Part shown: piece after piece, positions 32,729 to 41,764 of the stretch
How positions within the stretch are numbered: position 1 is the first letter of the stretch
Layout of the letters: each line of letters starts with the position of its first letter
Origin: an uncultured Verrucomicrobiota bacterium
Lineage (GTDB): Bacteria > Verrucomicrobiota > Verrucomicrobiia > Limisphaerales > UBA9464
DNA: 45,612 bases
Direction of reading: 5' to 3'
Assembly: GCA_903821635.1 (NCBI GenBank)
Contig: CAIJLV010000192.1
Coordinates: 1 to 45,612, forward strand
Notes under the pieces: generated by a model
What the model saw: the letters and a program-made list of their open reading frames with translations, nothing else
Told to the model about the DNA's origin: nothing
Database searches by the model: none
Position numbers and translations under genes: made by a program

Positions 32729-34267
32729 CTAGGGTCGCCGCAACCACCGGAGCAGTTCGACCAGTTTTGGCGGTTGGCCGGTGCGCAAAACTCCGATCCG
32801 AAAAATCCGCCCCGCCCCCCACAACACCAAGCCGGTGAAGGCGATCAGCAGGATTAGGGTGCCCACCACATCGCGCAGCGGCGGGTCGGCGGTCACGCGG
32901 TTCATCATCACAAACGGCGTGTAGGGCGGAAACCACGACAGCGCCGTCGCGAGCGGACCGTTCGGATCGCGCGGAATGAAAGTCATCGTAAACAGCGGCA
33001 CCATCAGCAGCACCACGATCACGCCCATGAAGCTCTGCGCCTCCTTGAGCGTGTTGCAGGTGCTGCCCAGCGCGATGATCAGGCCGGCGTAAAGCAGATA
33101 GCCTAGCACGAAGTAGAGCCCGAAGGCCGGCAGCAGCCACGTCGTCTGGAGAATCTCTGCAACCTCCAGCGGTAGGCGGGCCAGTGGGCCGGTCGCCGCC
33201 GCTGGGGCGGAGGTCAGCCCCAACGATTGCCACGCCAGCACGAGCACCAGCGCCCCAATCCACGTTGCGAGCATCGTCAATCCGGCCGCTGCGATGCCCA
33301 TGAGTTTGCCAACCATCAGTTCGCCCGGGGTGACCGACGACAGCAATACCTCGATGATGCGGTTGGATTTTTCCTCGATGACGCTCGTCAGCAACATCTG
33401 CGCGATCGTGAAAATGGCCACCCACAGCAGATACACGAAAGCGCTCGGCAACCATTGTCGCAACCGGTCCGCCCCGCCGACCTGTTCTTCGCCGACGGCT
33501 TTCTTGGGATTCAGGCTCGTGACGGGGGCGCGCGTCTCTTCCAGCGCCCGGACCAGCGCCGAGTCCAACCCGCGTTCAGCGTAGGCGCGCCGGCGCAATT
33601 CCGCGTTCACAGTGCCTTCAATCAGGTCCAGCAGCGCGGTATCGGCGAGGTTGTCGGACCAGTATTGCAGGCCCACCGGCCCGTTGGCGCCGCGGTGGCT
33701 GGCCGGCACGGCGGCTTGGGCCGGTAGGTCGGCCGGAATCAGCACGGCCGCAAACAAGGGGGCGGCGCCGGTCTCAGTCGCCACTTTTTGCTCACCCCGG
33801 AGCCAGGGGCGCAGCGCCTCGGCCACCACGTCCAGCCCCGCCGTGGCAGCCGACTGGACCGGCGGATCCACCTCCACAAACCGCGGTCGCGGCGGCACGA
33901 AGCCCCGGACCTGCGACCAATTCGTGCCTTGGGTCGCCTGCCACTGCGGCAGGTCGAGCACCCGGTTTGAACTGAGGTAGTAGGCGAACGGTTCCTGATA
34001 CGGTGCCGTGCGGGCAAAGGCGCGCAGGGCTGCTTCCACCCGGCGCTGTTCACTGGTGGCCAACGCGGCGCGAATGACTGGCGCGAGTTCACCCGTGCGA
34101 TCGACGAGCACATAATGCCGCGTGGGCAGGCCCTTCTTTTCGATCAGCAGCGGGATTTGGACCGCCAGCACGATAATCGCGGGAAAGAGGCAGATGCTGA
34201 GCCAGAAGCCGCGAGTCTTCACGGTCTCGGCAAACTCGCGCCAGGCGATGAGGAGGGCGTAACGCAT
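32729..34267 (-). CDS. ABC-2 type permease (NatB-like)
   Basis: A 512-residue membrane protein. The N-terminal helix (GFWLSICLFPAIIVLAVQIP) follows a short basic cytoplasmic start (WREFAETVKTRG). A long extracytoplasmic region of about 240 residues comes next, then five or so C-terminal helices. The conserved EEKSNRIIEVLLSSVTPGELMVGKLMG stretch is the contact site with the ATPase in NatB-like exporters (quoted in two parts: EEKSNRIIEVLLSS and VTPGELMVGKLMG). NatAB of Bacillus exports sodium, but many related pairs have other or unknown substrates. The gene follows its ATPase by 31 nt. Confidence 0.92.
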   Translation of the reverse strand: MRYALLIAWREFAETVKTRGFWLSICLFPAIIVLAVQIPLLIEKKGLPTRHYVLVDRTGELAPVIRAALATSEQRRVEAALRAFARTAPYQEPFAYYLSSNRVLDLPQWQATQGTNWSQVRGFVPPRPRFVEVDPPVQSAATAGLDVVAEALRPWLRGEQKVATETGAAPLFAAVLIPADLPAQAAVPASHRGANGPVGLQYWSDNLADTALLDLIEGTVNAELRRRAYAERGLDSALVRALEETRAPVTSLNPKKAVGEEQVGGADRLRQWLPSAFVYLLWVAIFTIAQMLLTSVIEEKSNRIIEVLLSSVTPGELMVGKLMGIAAAGLTMLATWIGALVLVLAWQSLGLTSAPAAATGPLARLPLEVAEILQTTWLLPAFGLYFVLGYLLYAGLIIALGSTCNTLKEAQSFMGVIVVLLMVPLFTMTFIPRDPNGPLATALSWFPPYTPFVMMNRVTADPPLRDVVGTLILLIAFTGLVLWGAGRIFRIGVLRTGQPPKLVELLRWLRRP

Positions 34268-34298
34268 GCTCAGCAGGGGGATAGGGTGGCGGGGGAAT

Positions 34299-35225
34299 TC
34301 ATCGAAAGCGCGCTTCCGTCGCCTCGGGACCGACCAGTTTCACAAACACATCGTGCAAAGTCGGTTCCTCCGCACTGAAGCTGCGCAACCGGATCTGCTG
34401 ATCGAAACAGGCCCGAAGAATCGCCTGTGGATCGGCCTGGTCATGCAGTTGCAACTCCCAGACGCCCTCGGGCAACGAAGCCAGCCCGGCGACACCCGGC
34501 AAATCCTGCAACGGCGCCACGTTCGAATCCGTCGTCAGCCGCACGCGGCGCGGCAAGGTGCGGCGGGCTTCGTCCGGCGTGCCGTCGAACAACTTCCGGC
34601 CGCGCGCGATCAGCACCAACCGATCACACAGGCGCTCGGCGTGCGCCATGACATGGGTCGAAAAGATCACCGTCCGCCCCCGCGCCCGCAGGTCGGTGAT
34701 GATTTCCTCCATGACGGTCTGATTCACCGGATCGAGCCCGGAAAAAGGTTCGTCCAAGATTACGAATTCCGGATCGTGCGCGACCGCCGCCAAAACCTGC
34801 ACTTTTTGCCCCATCCCCTTCGAGAGAGCTTCCGTCCGGGCATCGGCAAAGTCCTTGAGCCCGTAGCGCTCCAAGAGTTCGTAAGCCCGCCGTTTGGCGG
34901 CGGCTTGGCTCAGCCCTTTGAGCGTGGCGAAGTAGGCGATCACCGCCCAGGCCCGCATCTTTTTGTAGAGCCCCTTTTCCTCGGGCAAATAGCCGAGCCG
35001 CGACCGCACGGCCAAGGCCGAGGGCGAACCCAACACCGTGATCGTCCCCGTGGTCGGCCGAATGATCTCCAGAATCATCCGCAGCGTGGTGGTCTTCCCG
35101 GCGCCGTTGGGGCCGAGAAAACCGTAAACGCAGCCGGTCGGCACGGTCAGACAAAGCCGGTCCACCGCGGTAAACGCGCCATAGGTCTTGGTAACCTCAG
35201 AGAGTTGAAGGGCAACAGGGCTCAC
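34299..35225 (-). CDS. ABC transporter ATP-binding protein (NatA-like)
   Basis: A 308-residue ATPase if started at GTG 35225 (fMet-SPVALQLSEVTKTYG); a GTG at 35276 would add 17 residues. Walker A is LGPNGAGKTTTLRM, the Q-loop region is LGYLPEEKGLYKKM, the signature is LSKGMGQKVQVLAAV, Walker B is FVILDEPFSGLDPVNQ and the H-loop is IFSTHVM. The LPEERGLY-like stretch and the C-terminal extension (about residues 220-308) are typical of NatA-type ABC-2 exporter ATPases. It pairs with the permease 31 nt downstream. The octahaem cytochrome gene is 114 nt upstream on the same strand. Confidence 0.93.
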   Translation of the reverse strand: MSPVALQLSEVTKTYGAFTAVDRLCLTVPTGCVYGFLGPNGAGKTTTLRMILEIIRPTTGTITVLGSPSALAVRSRLGYLPEEKGLYKKMRAWAVIAYFATLKGLSQAAAKRRAYELLERYGLKDFADARTEALSKGMGQKVQVLAAVAHDPEFVILDEPFSGLDPVNQTVMEEIITDLRARGRTVIFSTHVMAHAERLCDRLVLIARGRKLFDGTPDEARRTLPRRVRLTTDSNVAPLQDLPGVAGLASLPEGVWELQLHDQADPQAILRACFDQQIRLRSFSAEEPTLHDVFVKLVGPEATEARFR

Positions 35226-35339
35226 AGGGAGGGGATGGGTGATCCGTCGGCCGGCAGGCTGACAGGCCCCGCGCACCGGTGCAAAAACTGTTGTGAACGC
35301 CGGGGCCGGAGTGGGGGGCGCCCGGCCCGCCGACCGCCT

Positions 35340-37586
35340 TCAGGGCGCGAGGGAATCCAGCAAGCGTCGGGCCGCCACCGAATCGGGTTGCAGCTCCAAA
35401 GCCCGCTGGGCCGCCGCCCGGGCGGCGGCGGATTGACCAATCCGGGCGTGAATGGTGGCGCGGGCATAAGGAATCTCGGGGTCGCGCGGATCCGCAGACT
35501 CCGCTTGCAGCAGGGCTTCGATCGCAGCAGCAGAGTCGCCCCGTTCCTGCCGGGCGAGGCCGAGATTGTAGGCGGCGCGGGCATGGCGGGGGTTCAGCTT
35601 CAGCGCGGCTTCCAATTCCGGCAGCACGCGTTGCGATTGACCGGCCTCGCCGCAAGCCAGCGCGAGCAGGAAACGATACTCGGCCTCGGTCGGTTCCAAC
35701 CGGGCCGCAAACTCCAACTGCACGATCGCCCCACCGGGCTCACCCGCCTGACTGAGCGCGAGGGCGAGCTCCCGGCGCAGGGGGGCGGAATTCGGATCCC
35801 ACGTGACCGCCCGCTGGAAATGTTCTCGGGCCCGGGCTAACTCCCCGCGGGCGGTGTGGAAATACCCGAGGCGCAACTGGCCCAGGGGTTGATCGGCTTG
35901 CAGGGCCAACGCTTGGGTCAAATCGCGACCGGCCGGGGAAGCCAACGCCACGGTTCCGCGCAGCGCCCAAACCGCCGCGACCCGCACGCCGCGATCGGGA
36001 TCGGTCAACCCGCGCTCGAGGAGGGAGCGAACGGGCCCGGCGACGCCAGCGAGCGGTTCCAGCACTTGGGCGACTTGGGCGCGCAGGAACGCGTTGGTGT
36101 GATGGGCCAAGGCCAAAATGGCGGGCTGGACGGTCGGGTCGGCCAACCACGGGGCCAGAAGCCGCACGGCCACCGCTTGCCAGTAGGGCGTCTCGGGGTT
36201 TCGTAGCAGGGCGACCAGTGGCGCCAGCGCGGCTTCATCGCCCCGCCGGGCAGCGGCAATCGCTTGGGCGCGGTGGCGGGAGGGGCGATCCATCCGGGCG
36301 CCATACCATTTCTCCACGGCGGCCAAGGCCCACGCGGCGGCCTGATCGGAGTGACACCGGTTGCAGGCGTTGGGCACCCCCAACTGTTGCGTGAGGAGCG
36401 GATCGGGAATCGTGAAACCGTGGTCATGCCGGGCGTGCCGCTGCATGTAGGTGGTCTGCGGCATATGGCAGTTCACGCACTGCGACCCGGGGCTGTCAGC
36501 GCGATGAAAAGTGTGAGTGAGCAGGTTGATCACCGGGGCGTTGGGCGTGCCGCCGCTGTGGCAGCGGAGGCAGAGCGCATTGCCCGGCAGCAACGTCTTT
36601 GCCGAGTGCGGCGAGTGACAATCACTGCACCGAACTCCGGCCGCGTGCATCCGGCTGCTGAGGAAGGAGGCGAATTCGTAATCTTCGTCGCGCACCTGGC
36701 CGTCGGGGAAATAGAGGTCGGTCTCATCCACCGTCGCGAGCGTGAAATGGTCGGTAAACGCGGCGCCCGGCACAAAATCGCCGGTGAGTTCGCTCCGCCG
36801 AGCGTGGCAGGAACCGCAGGTGTCGAGCATCTGGCCGGGCGTGAGCGCCTTGACGGTGGGATCGGCAGTGGGTTCGCCGGGATGTTTCAGCCGCCATGCC
36901 ACATGAGCTTTCATCGGACCGTGGCAGGCTTCGCAGCCGACGCTGCGTTCCGCCATGGTCGTGTGGTAGCGGTCGGTCTCGGGGGCGTAATTCTTCTGCA
37001 GCCGGGTATTGTGGCAACCCGCACACATCGAGTTCCAGTTCATGCCGCGGCCGGTCCAATGCCCCCATTCGCCGGCGCGCCGGTCGTCGGTGCCGAAGAC
37101 GTTGAACCACTCTTGGCGGTGCGGGTCCCAGGTGGTTTCCAGCGTCTGCCAACGACCGCCCGGGGCGGCGACCAGAAATTGTTGCAGCGGGCTTTCGCCG
37201 ATCACGCGCTCGACCCGGACCACCTCGGGCTGATTGGAAGCTCCCCGAGTGATCACCTCAGCGTGGCCATTCGTCCACCGCACCCGACTGGTGCCGGAGC
37301 CATCCGGAAAAACCCGCGGCGGCACAAAGGCGGCCAAGTCGTTGGTCGGGTCGAACGAGCGTTCCGCCCGGCCGTGGTGCGACTGCTGCCACGCCGCAAA
37401 GGCGGCGGCATGACATTCGGCGCAGGCAGCGGAACCAGCGTATTCGGCGAGCGCCGGGACAGCGGCCGGGGCTAAGCCCGCAGCGGGAAGCGGAGCCGCG
37501 GTTCGCCGGAGCCCGACGTAGGCACCTACTAAGATCAGCGCACACAAGCACCCGATTCCCCACCGGGAAAGGAGCCGCAGCGGCAT
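35340..37586 (-). CDS. Octahaem cytochrome c with HEAT and TPR repeats
   Basis: A 748-residue exported protein from ATG 37586; an upstream GTG (37607) is also possible. An N-terminal anchor (IGCLCALILVGAYVGL) is followed by eight CxxCH sites: CAECH, CAGCH, CEACH, CGSCH, CSDCH, CLRCH, CVNCH and CNRCH, all within the first 430 residues. Next come HEAT-like helices (LVALLRNPETPYWQAVAVRL, DRGVRVAAVWALRG). The C-terminal 200 residues are tetratricopeptide repeats (AREHFQRAVTWDPNSAPLRR, ELEAALKLNPRHARAAYNLG). Such multihaem proteins relay electrons or act as oxidoreductases in the periplasm, with the repeats as protein-docking surface. The exact role is unknown. It probably heads a unit with the ABC-2 pair and kdsB. 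Confidence 0.93.
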   Translation of the reverse strand: MPLRLLSRWGIGCLCALILVGAYVGLRRTAAPLPAAGLAPAAVPALAEYAGSAACAECHAAAFAAWQQSHHGRAERSFDPTNDLAAFVPPRVFPDGSGTSRVRWTNGHAEVITRGASNQPEVVRVERVIGESPLQQFLVAAPGGRWQTLETTWDPHRQEWFNVFGTDDRRAGEWGHWTGRGMNWNSMCAGCHNTRLQKNYAPETDRYHTTMAERSVGCEACHGPMKAHVAWRLKHPGEPTADPTVKALTPGQMLDTCGSCHARRSELTGDFVPGAAFTDHFTLATVDETDLYFPDGQVRDEDYEFASFLSSRMHAAGVRCSDCHSPHSAKTLLPGNALCLRCHSGGTPNAPVINLLTHTFHRADSPGSQCVNCHMPQTTYMQRHARHDHGFTIPDPLLTQQLGVPNACNRCHSDQAAAWALAAVEKWYGARMDRPSRHRAQAIAAARRGDEAALAPLVALLRNPETPYWQAVAVRLLAPWLADPTVQPAILALAHHTNAFLRAQVAQVLEPLAGVAGPVRSLLERGLTDPDRGVRVAAVWALRGTVALASPAGRDLTQALALQADQPLGQLRLGYFHTARGELARAREHFQRAVTWDPNSAPLRRELALALSQAGEPGGAIVQLEFAARLEPTEAEYRFLLALACGEAGQSQRVLPELEAALKLNPRHARAAYNLGLARQERGDSAAAIEALLQAESADPRDPEIPYARATIHARIGQSAAARAAAQRALELQPDSVAARRLLDSLAP

Positions 37587-37644
37587 CGATGGACGGGAGA
37601 CTGGCACTGGCAGGACGGATGAAACACCGGCGACCGGCCCCAGC

Positions 37645-37684
37645 GGAAACAGAAAACCGCGGTAACCCTGCGGTTACCGCGGTT
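37645..37684 (-). terminator. Intrinsic terminator of the EF-hand gene
   Basis: A perfect inverted repeat with 13 bp arms (AACCGCGGTAACC / GGTTACCGCGGTT, loop CTGC) lies at 37655-37684. On the minus strand it is followed by a T-rich tail (TTTTCTGTTT). It begins 25 nt beyond the EF-hand stop codon. This is the clearest rho-independent terminator in the window. Confidence 0.8.
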
Positions 37685-37709
37685 CAACCTTCCGAATCCG
37701 CTGGCCGAA

Positions 37710-38072
37710 TTAGTTGGTGACTGACTTCCGGGCCGGGCGCTCTCCCTTGGGGCCCCGTTCACCCTTCGGGCCACCTTGGCCGGGCCCCCGGTCGCCGTCG
37801 GGCCGCGCGGGCCGCAATTCTTCGCCGGTCAATTGGCCGTCCCCATTCTTGTCGAGGGTGAGCAGCGCCTTCGGAGCGTTGTTGATTTCGGAAGCGTCGA
37901 GCACGCCGTCGCCATTGACGTCAAGCACGGCGATGATCGGGGAACGACCGCCACCTCGGCCGGGTCCGGGACCGGGGCGGCCTTCACCGGCGGGCGGGGT
38001 CTCTTGGGCGAGGGCGGTGAAAGCGGCGGCACTGAGGACAACCGCGAGGAGGGACTTGGTCATGGTCTTCAT
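37710..38072 (-). CDS. Secreted EF-hand protein
   Basis: A 120-residue protein with a clean signal peptide (MTKSLLAVVLSAAAFTALAQ). A Gly/Pro-rich segment follows (PGPGPGRGGGRS), then two calcium-binding loops, DVNGDGVLDASE (about 51-62) and DKNGDGQLTGEE (about 73-84), and a Gly-Pro collagen-like tail (GPKGERGPKGERPARKS). Such small EF-hand proteins are abundant in planctomycetes and verrucomicrobia and are thought to be exported calcium-binding or surface proteins. The start has no Shine-Dalgarno sequence but an A-rich leader (AAAACAAAAAACAAG), unlike other genes here. It has its own terminator, so it is probably monocistronic. Confidence 0.9.
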   Translation of the reverse strand: MKTMTKSLLAVVLSAAAFTALAQETPPAGEGRPGPGPGRGGGRSPIIAVLDVNGDGVLDASEINNAPKALLTLDKNGDGQLTGEELRPARPDGDRGPGQGGPKGERGPKGERPARKSVTN

Positions 38073-38280
38073 GGTAAACTTGTTTTTTGTTTTAGTTGGC
38101 GGCTTCGCGACTTGGCGTTGCCTTACGTAGACAAGAGACAGTGCCCCCGTTAAGCCCGTATGAGCTGCGCCGAGGATTTTTGTTAAGCCTGAGTAAACCG
38201 TAGAATTCCTCGGTCAAAGTCGGGCTCCCGACGCCACAAAACACTTGCCGCCGGCCCGCGGCGGCGGCGCCATTGCCACC

Positions 38281-39519
38281 GTGCGAAACGGGATCGTTTG
38301 GCTGGTCTTGTTGTGGTCCGTCATCCGCGTGTCCGCGCAGATTGATCCGGTCAGTCGGCAACTTTTCCAATTCGGCGTGAACCTGCCGATCGAGGGCAAA
38401 AGCCCCCTGTCGGCCTACGCGTTCTACTACGAAAACATCCCCGGGTTCATCCGCACCAACTGGACGCTCCGACTCGCGGTGGCGCCGGTGTATCTGGACT
38501 CCGAACTCGGCATCCGCGGGGCACTGGGTGAACACACCGACGTGGGCCTCGGCGTGGCGGGCGGGGGGTTTGCCGACAGCTATTTCGAGATCCGCGACGG
38601 CACGTTTCTGGATCGCGAGTCGTTCACCGGGCACGCGGCCGACACCAGCCTGTCGGTGTATCACCTGTTCAATCCCACGCCCGAGAACCGGACCCCTCAG
38701 TCGCTCGCGGAAGTGCCCCTGCAAGCACTGGTGCGGGTGTCGCCCCATTACTCTTGGTTCGTCCGGGACCAGGAGACGGACCGCGCCTTTGCCGTGCCGG
38801 AAGACCTAGCCTCCTTTTCCGTGCGGGCGGGTTTACGCTGGGGCGGCCGAGAACCCCTGCTGGTAGCGGATCGAGCCGTGGAGTTGTCGGTCTGGTATGA
38901 AGGCCAGTGGCGCATGAACGCACGGGAGTTCGGCTTCCGAGGTGACCGCACCTTGGAAGCCCAGTCGCACCTCTTCTGGGGGCGGGCTCTGGCCGCCTAT
39001 TCGTTCACGAACACCCTCCAAAGCTTCGAACTCAGCACAACCGCCGGGGCGGTGCTGGAGGCCGACCGCTTCAGTGCCTTCCGCGTGGGCGGAGCATTGC
39101 CGTTGGCCGGGGAGTTTCCGCTGCTGGTGCCCGGGTATTTTTTCCAGGAATTCTCGGCCCGCCGCTTCGCGCTGCTCTCCGGCACCTACCGGGTCGGCCT
39201 GCCGCCGCTGGCGGACTGGTCCTTGATGTTCAACGGGTCCGTAGCGGCCTTGGATTGCTTGCCGGCGTTGGATTTTGACCGCACTTGGATCTCTGGACTG
39301 GGGGGCGGAATCACCTACCGCAGCCCCTCCGGCACGTGGCAGGCCGTCGGTGCTTACGGGCACGGTTGGCAAGGGAAACGGTCCACTGGGCGGGGTTCCA
39401 ACGCCGTGAGTTTGCTGGTCCAAGCGGACTTGGCACAGACGAGCCGGCAATTGCAGCGGGTCTGGCAACGGGTCGGACCGCCGGTCCTGCAAGGGTTGCA
39501 GGGCGTTTTTCGGCGTTGA
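38281..39519 (+). CDS. Outer-membrane beta-barrel protein
   Basis: A 412-residue protein from GTG 38281, which gives a compact signal peptide (RNGIVWLVLLWSVIRVSAQ). The mature chain is a series of amphipathic strands with alternating hydrophobic residues and many aromatic residues (YAFYYENIPGFIRTNWTLRL, ELSVWYEGQWRMNAREFGF, GYFFQEFSARRFALLSGTYR, GGITYRSPSGTWQAVGAYGH). This is typical of outer-membrane barrels. It ends in a helical QRVWQRVGPPVLQGLQ segment rather than a C-terminal Phe. No family recognised. The stop overlaps a TTG codon in the frame of the next gene, so the sensor kinase may be translationally coupled. Confidence 0.78.
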   Translation: MRNGIVWLVLLWSVIRVSAQIDPVSRQLFQFGVNLPIEGKSPLSAYAFYYENIPGFIRTNWTLRLAVAPVYLDSELGIRGALGEHTDVGLGVAGGGFADSYFEIRDGTFLDRESFTGHAADTSLSVYHLFNPTPENRTPQSLAEVPLQALVRVSPHYSWFVRDQETDRAFAVPEDLASFSVRAGLRWGGREPLLVADRAVELSVWYEGQWRMNAREFGFRGDRTLEAQSHLFWGRALAAYSFTNTLQSFELSTTAGAVLEADRFSAFRVGGALPLAGEFPLLVPGYFFQEFSARRFALLSGTYRVGLPPLADWSLMFNGSVAALDCLPALDFDRTWISGLGGGITYRSPSGTWQAVGAYGHGWQGKRSTGRGSNAVSLLVQADLAQTSRQLQRVWQRVGPPVLQGLQGVFRR

Positions 39520-39638
39520 AACGCGCCCCGACCGCCGGGGCTGGGAACACAAAAATCCCGGGCCAGCGCAACGCCCAATTGCCCCCCCAACAGTTCCGGG
39601 GCACGCTGCTCCGGTTGTTCGCTTCCACACAGACCAAG

Positions 39639-41690
39639 TTGGCGCGGAGCCGGCGGCGGATTCCTTGCCTTGCGGGCATGGGGGCTGGCCTGCTGGGCGC
39701 GGCGGCCGCCACCAACGACTGGGTGCTGGAATATGGGTCCAGCCTAGGCGGCCTACCCGCCGCGCCGGTGACCGCGCTAACCCAGACGCGCGACGGCTAC
39801 CTGTGGGTGGGCACCACCAACGGTCTGATCCGGTTTGACGGCCACCGCGGGCGCCCCTTGGGGCTGGACCAATTCCCCGGCGCTGACGACGGCTTCCACC
39901 CTGTGGCTCTGGTGGAAGAACCGGGCGCAACTTTTTGGGTCGCCACCACCGAAGGGGTCTATCGCCGCCACACCAACGGATTTGTCCGGGTCGATTTCTT
40001 CGAAGCCACCAATGCCGCGCCCATCCGCGCCCTGGCCCTTCGCCGCTCCGGCGGCGTCTGGGTGGGAACCGATCGCGGGCTGTTTGAACCGGCCAATGAT
40101 CGTCTGCGACCCGTTTGGCGTTCCCCGGTGACCGAGGCGGTGGGACACTTGGTCGAAAGCGGCGTCGGGTTGGGGGTGGCAACCACGGCGCGGGTGTGGT
40201 TGCGCCGGCCGGAAGGGACTTGGCAAATTCTGCTAACCAATTCCCAGCCCACCACCCTGCCCTTGGTGGCCGCCGATCGTTGGCCCTTCCTCTGGCTCGC
40301 GAGCCCCGCTGGCCTGTGGCGCCAAGTGGGCACCGCCAATCCGCACTTGGTTCCGTTTAAAATGGGCACCGGCGGCGACTATCAGTTTGGGGGCACCGGC
40401 CCCGGCGAAGCGCGCTGGTTGGTCGATGCCGCGGTCGGCGTGGTGCGCCTCGACGCGGCGGGCAGCGCACCGGTGCCCGGCACGGAACCCAGCCGCTTGG
40501 GCCCGATCACCGCCTTTACGGTGGATACGCTGGACCGCGTCTGGTTGGGCACCGCCCACGGTCTGGTCGGCGTGCGGCGCGACCTCGGGCCGGTCAGCGA
40601 ACCGCCACAGATCCAGTTGGAATCGCTGCACTGGGCGGGCAACGGGGTGGCCTTGGATCGCGGGGGGGGGCGCCCGCCGCTACGGCTCCCGGCCCACGCC
40701 GGCGGCGAGTTGGCATGGGTGTTCTCCGCGCCCCTCCGGCTGCCCGCAGACGAAGTGCGGTATGCCTTTCGCCTCAACGGGGCGAACGCCGAGTGGACGG
40801 AAACAACCGAACCCGTCGCCCGCTACACCGGTCTGCCGGCGGGCCGGTATGTGTTTGAAGTCCGCGCCCAGTCGGCCCGCGGCGCCTGGGGCAATTCGCG
40901 GACGGTGGCCTTCGAGTTGGAACCGGATTTCCTGCACTCGACGGCGTTTCGAACCAGCCTCGCCATTTTCGGCAGCGGCCTGCTGGCCTCCTTCGCCTGG
41001 CTCCGACTCCGACTGCGCAGCCATCAAGGGAAGGCGCCGACCCATGTGCTGTTCGCGGACGAACGCGAGCGCATCGCGCGGGATCTGCACGACGACATCG
41101 GCTCGCAACTCGCCGCCTTGGCGTTGCGAGCGGATCTGCTTAAACGTCGGGCCACGCCAGAACTCGCGGCGGAACTCGACAGTCTGGCCGGCGAAGCCCG
41201 CAGTGTGGTCGGGCGGATGAGCGAGATCATTTGGCAGCTCAATCCCGAGTGCGACACCCTAGCCAGTTTCGGCAACTTCCTCGCCACCCACGCCGATCAG
41301 TGGGCGGAAGTCACGGGCACACGCTTCAAGGTCGAACTGCCGCCGGACTTGCCGGCCGACTCGATGTGTCCCGAGGCGCGCCGGCACCTCACCCTAATCA
41401 TCCGCGAAGCCCTGGCCAACGTGGCCAAGCACGCTCGAGCGACCGAAACCAAACTCCTGCTGCGCTACGGCCCGGACACTCTGTTCCTCAGCGTGCAGGA
41501 CAATGGCCGCGGTTTTGACCTCGCCACCGCGGCTTCCACCCCAGCCGGTTCCTCCAGCAACGGCGTCCGCAACCAGCGGCACCGGGCAGAAGCCTTGGGC
41601 GGCACCCTGGAATTGCGCAGTCGCTTCGGCGGCGGCACCCGCCTCGACGTCGTGGTGCCGTTGACCTCGTTGGCGACCGGCGGAAAGTAA
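39639..41690 (+). CDS. Beta-propeller sensor histidine kinase (HisKA_3 type)
   Basis: Started at TTG 39639 the protein has 683 residues and begins with a basic n-region and hydrophobic stretch (ARSRRRIPCLAGMGAGLLGA). Other possible starts are TTG 39516, overlapping the upstream stop, and ATG 39678. The periplasmic part consists of two-component-regulator propeller repeats (TQTRDGYLWVGTTNGLIRFD, ALRRSGGVWVGTDRGLFE, VDTLDRVWLGTAHGLVGV), followed by a Y_Y_Y domain (YAFRLNGANAEWTE, YVFEVRAQSARGAWGN). One membrane helix follows (LAIFGSGLLASFAWLRL). The cytoplasmic part has the HisKA_3 motif ERIARDLHDDIGSQLAALAL and HATPase motifs (IREALANVAKHARA, VQDNGRGFD). No response regulator of the expected NarL type is adjacent, so it is an orphan here. 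Confidence 0.87.
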   Translation: MARSRRRIPCLAGMGAGLLGAAAATNDWVLEYGSSLGGLPAAPVTALTQTRDGYLWVGTTNGLIRFDGHRGRPLGLDQFPGADDGFHPVALVEEPGATFWVATTEGVYRRHTNGFVRVDFFEATNAAPIRALALRRSGGVWVGTDRGLFEPANDRLRPVWRSPVTEAVGHLVESGVGLGVATTARVWLRRPEGTWQILLTNSQPTTLPLVAADRWPFLWLASPAGLWRQVGTANPHLVPFKMGTGGDYQFGGTGPGEARWLVDAAVGVVRLDAAGSAPVPGTEPSRLGPITAFTVDTLDRVWLGTAHGLVGVRRDLGPVSEPPQIQLESLHWAGNGVALDRGGGRPPLRLPAHAGGELAWVFSAPLRLPADEVRYAFRLNGANAEWTETTEPVARYTGLPAGRYVFEVRAQSARGAWGNSRTVAFELEPDFLHSTAFRTSLAIFGSGLLASFAWLRLRLRSHQGKAPTHVLFADERERIARDLHDDIGSQLAALALRADLLKRRATPELAAELDSLAGEARSVVGRMSEIIWQLNPECDTLASFGNFLATHADQWAEVTGTRFKVELPPDLPADSMCPEARRHLTLIIREALANVAKHARATETKLLLRYGPDTLFLSVQDNGRGFDLATAASTPAGSSSNGVRNQRHRAEALGGTLELRSRFGGGTRLDVVVPLTSLATGGK

Positions 41691-41764
41691 CCAGCGCCCC
41701 AGCGGCGGCCAAACCACTGGGAACCGAATCTTGCCCCGGTAGGGAATTTGCCAATGCTTCCGGC

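Noticed and set aside
34266..35840. Long plus-strand open frame (524 codons)
   Set aside because: Antisense across the NatA-like ATPase and the cytochrome gene end, crossing a gene boundary, with no domain.
38833..40182. Long minus-strand open frame (449 codons)
   Set aside because: Antisense to the beta-barrel gene and the kinase start; Pro/Arg-rich shadow without motifs.
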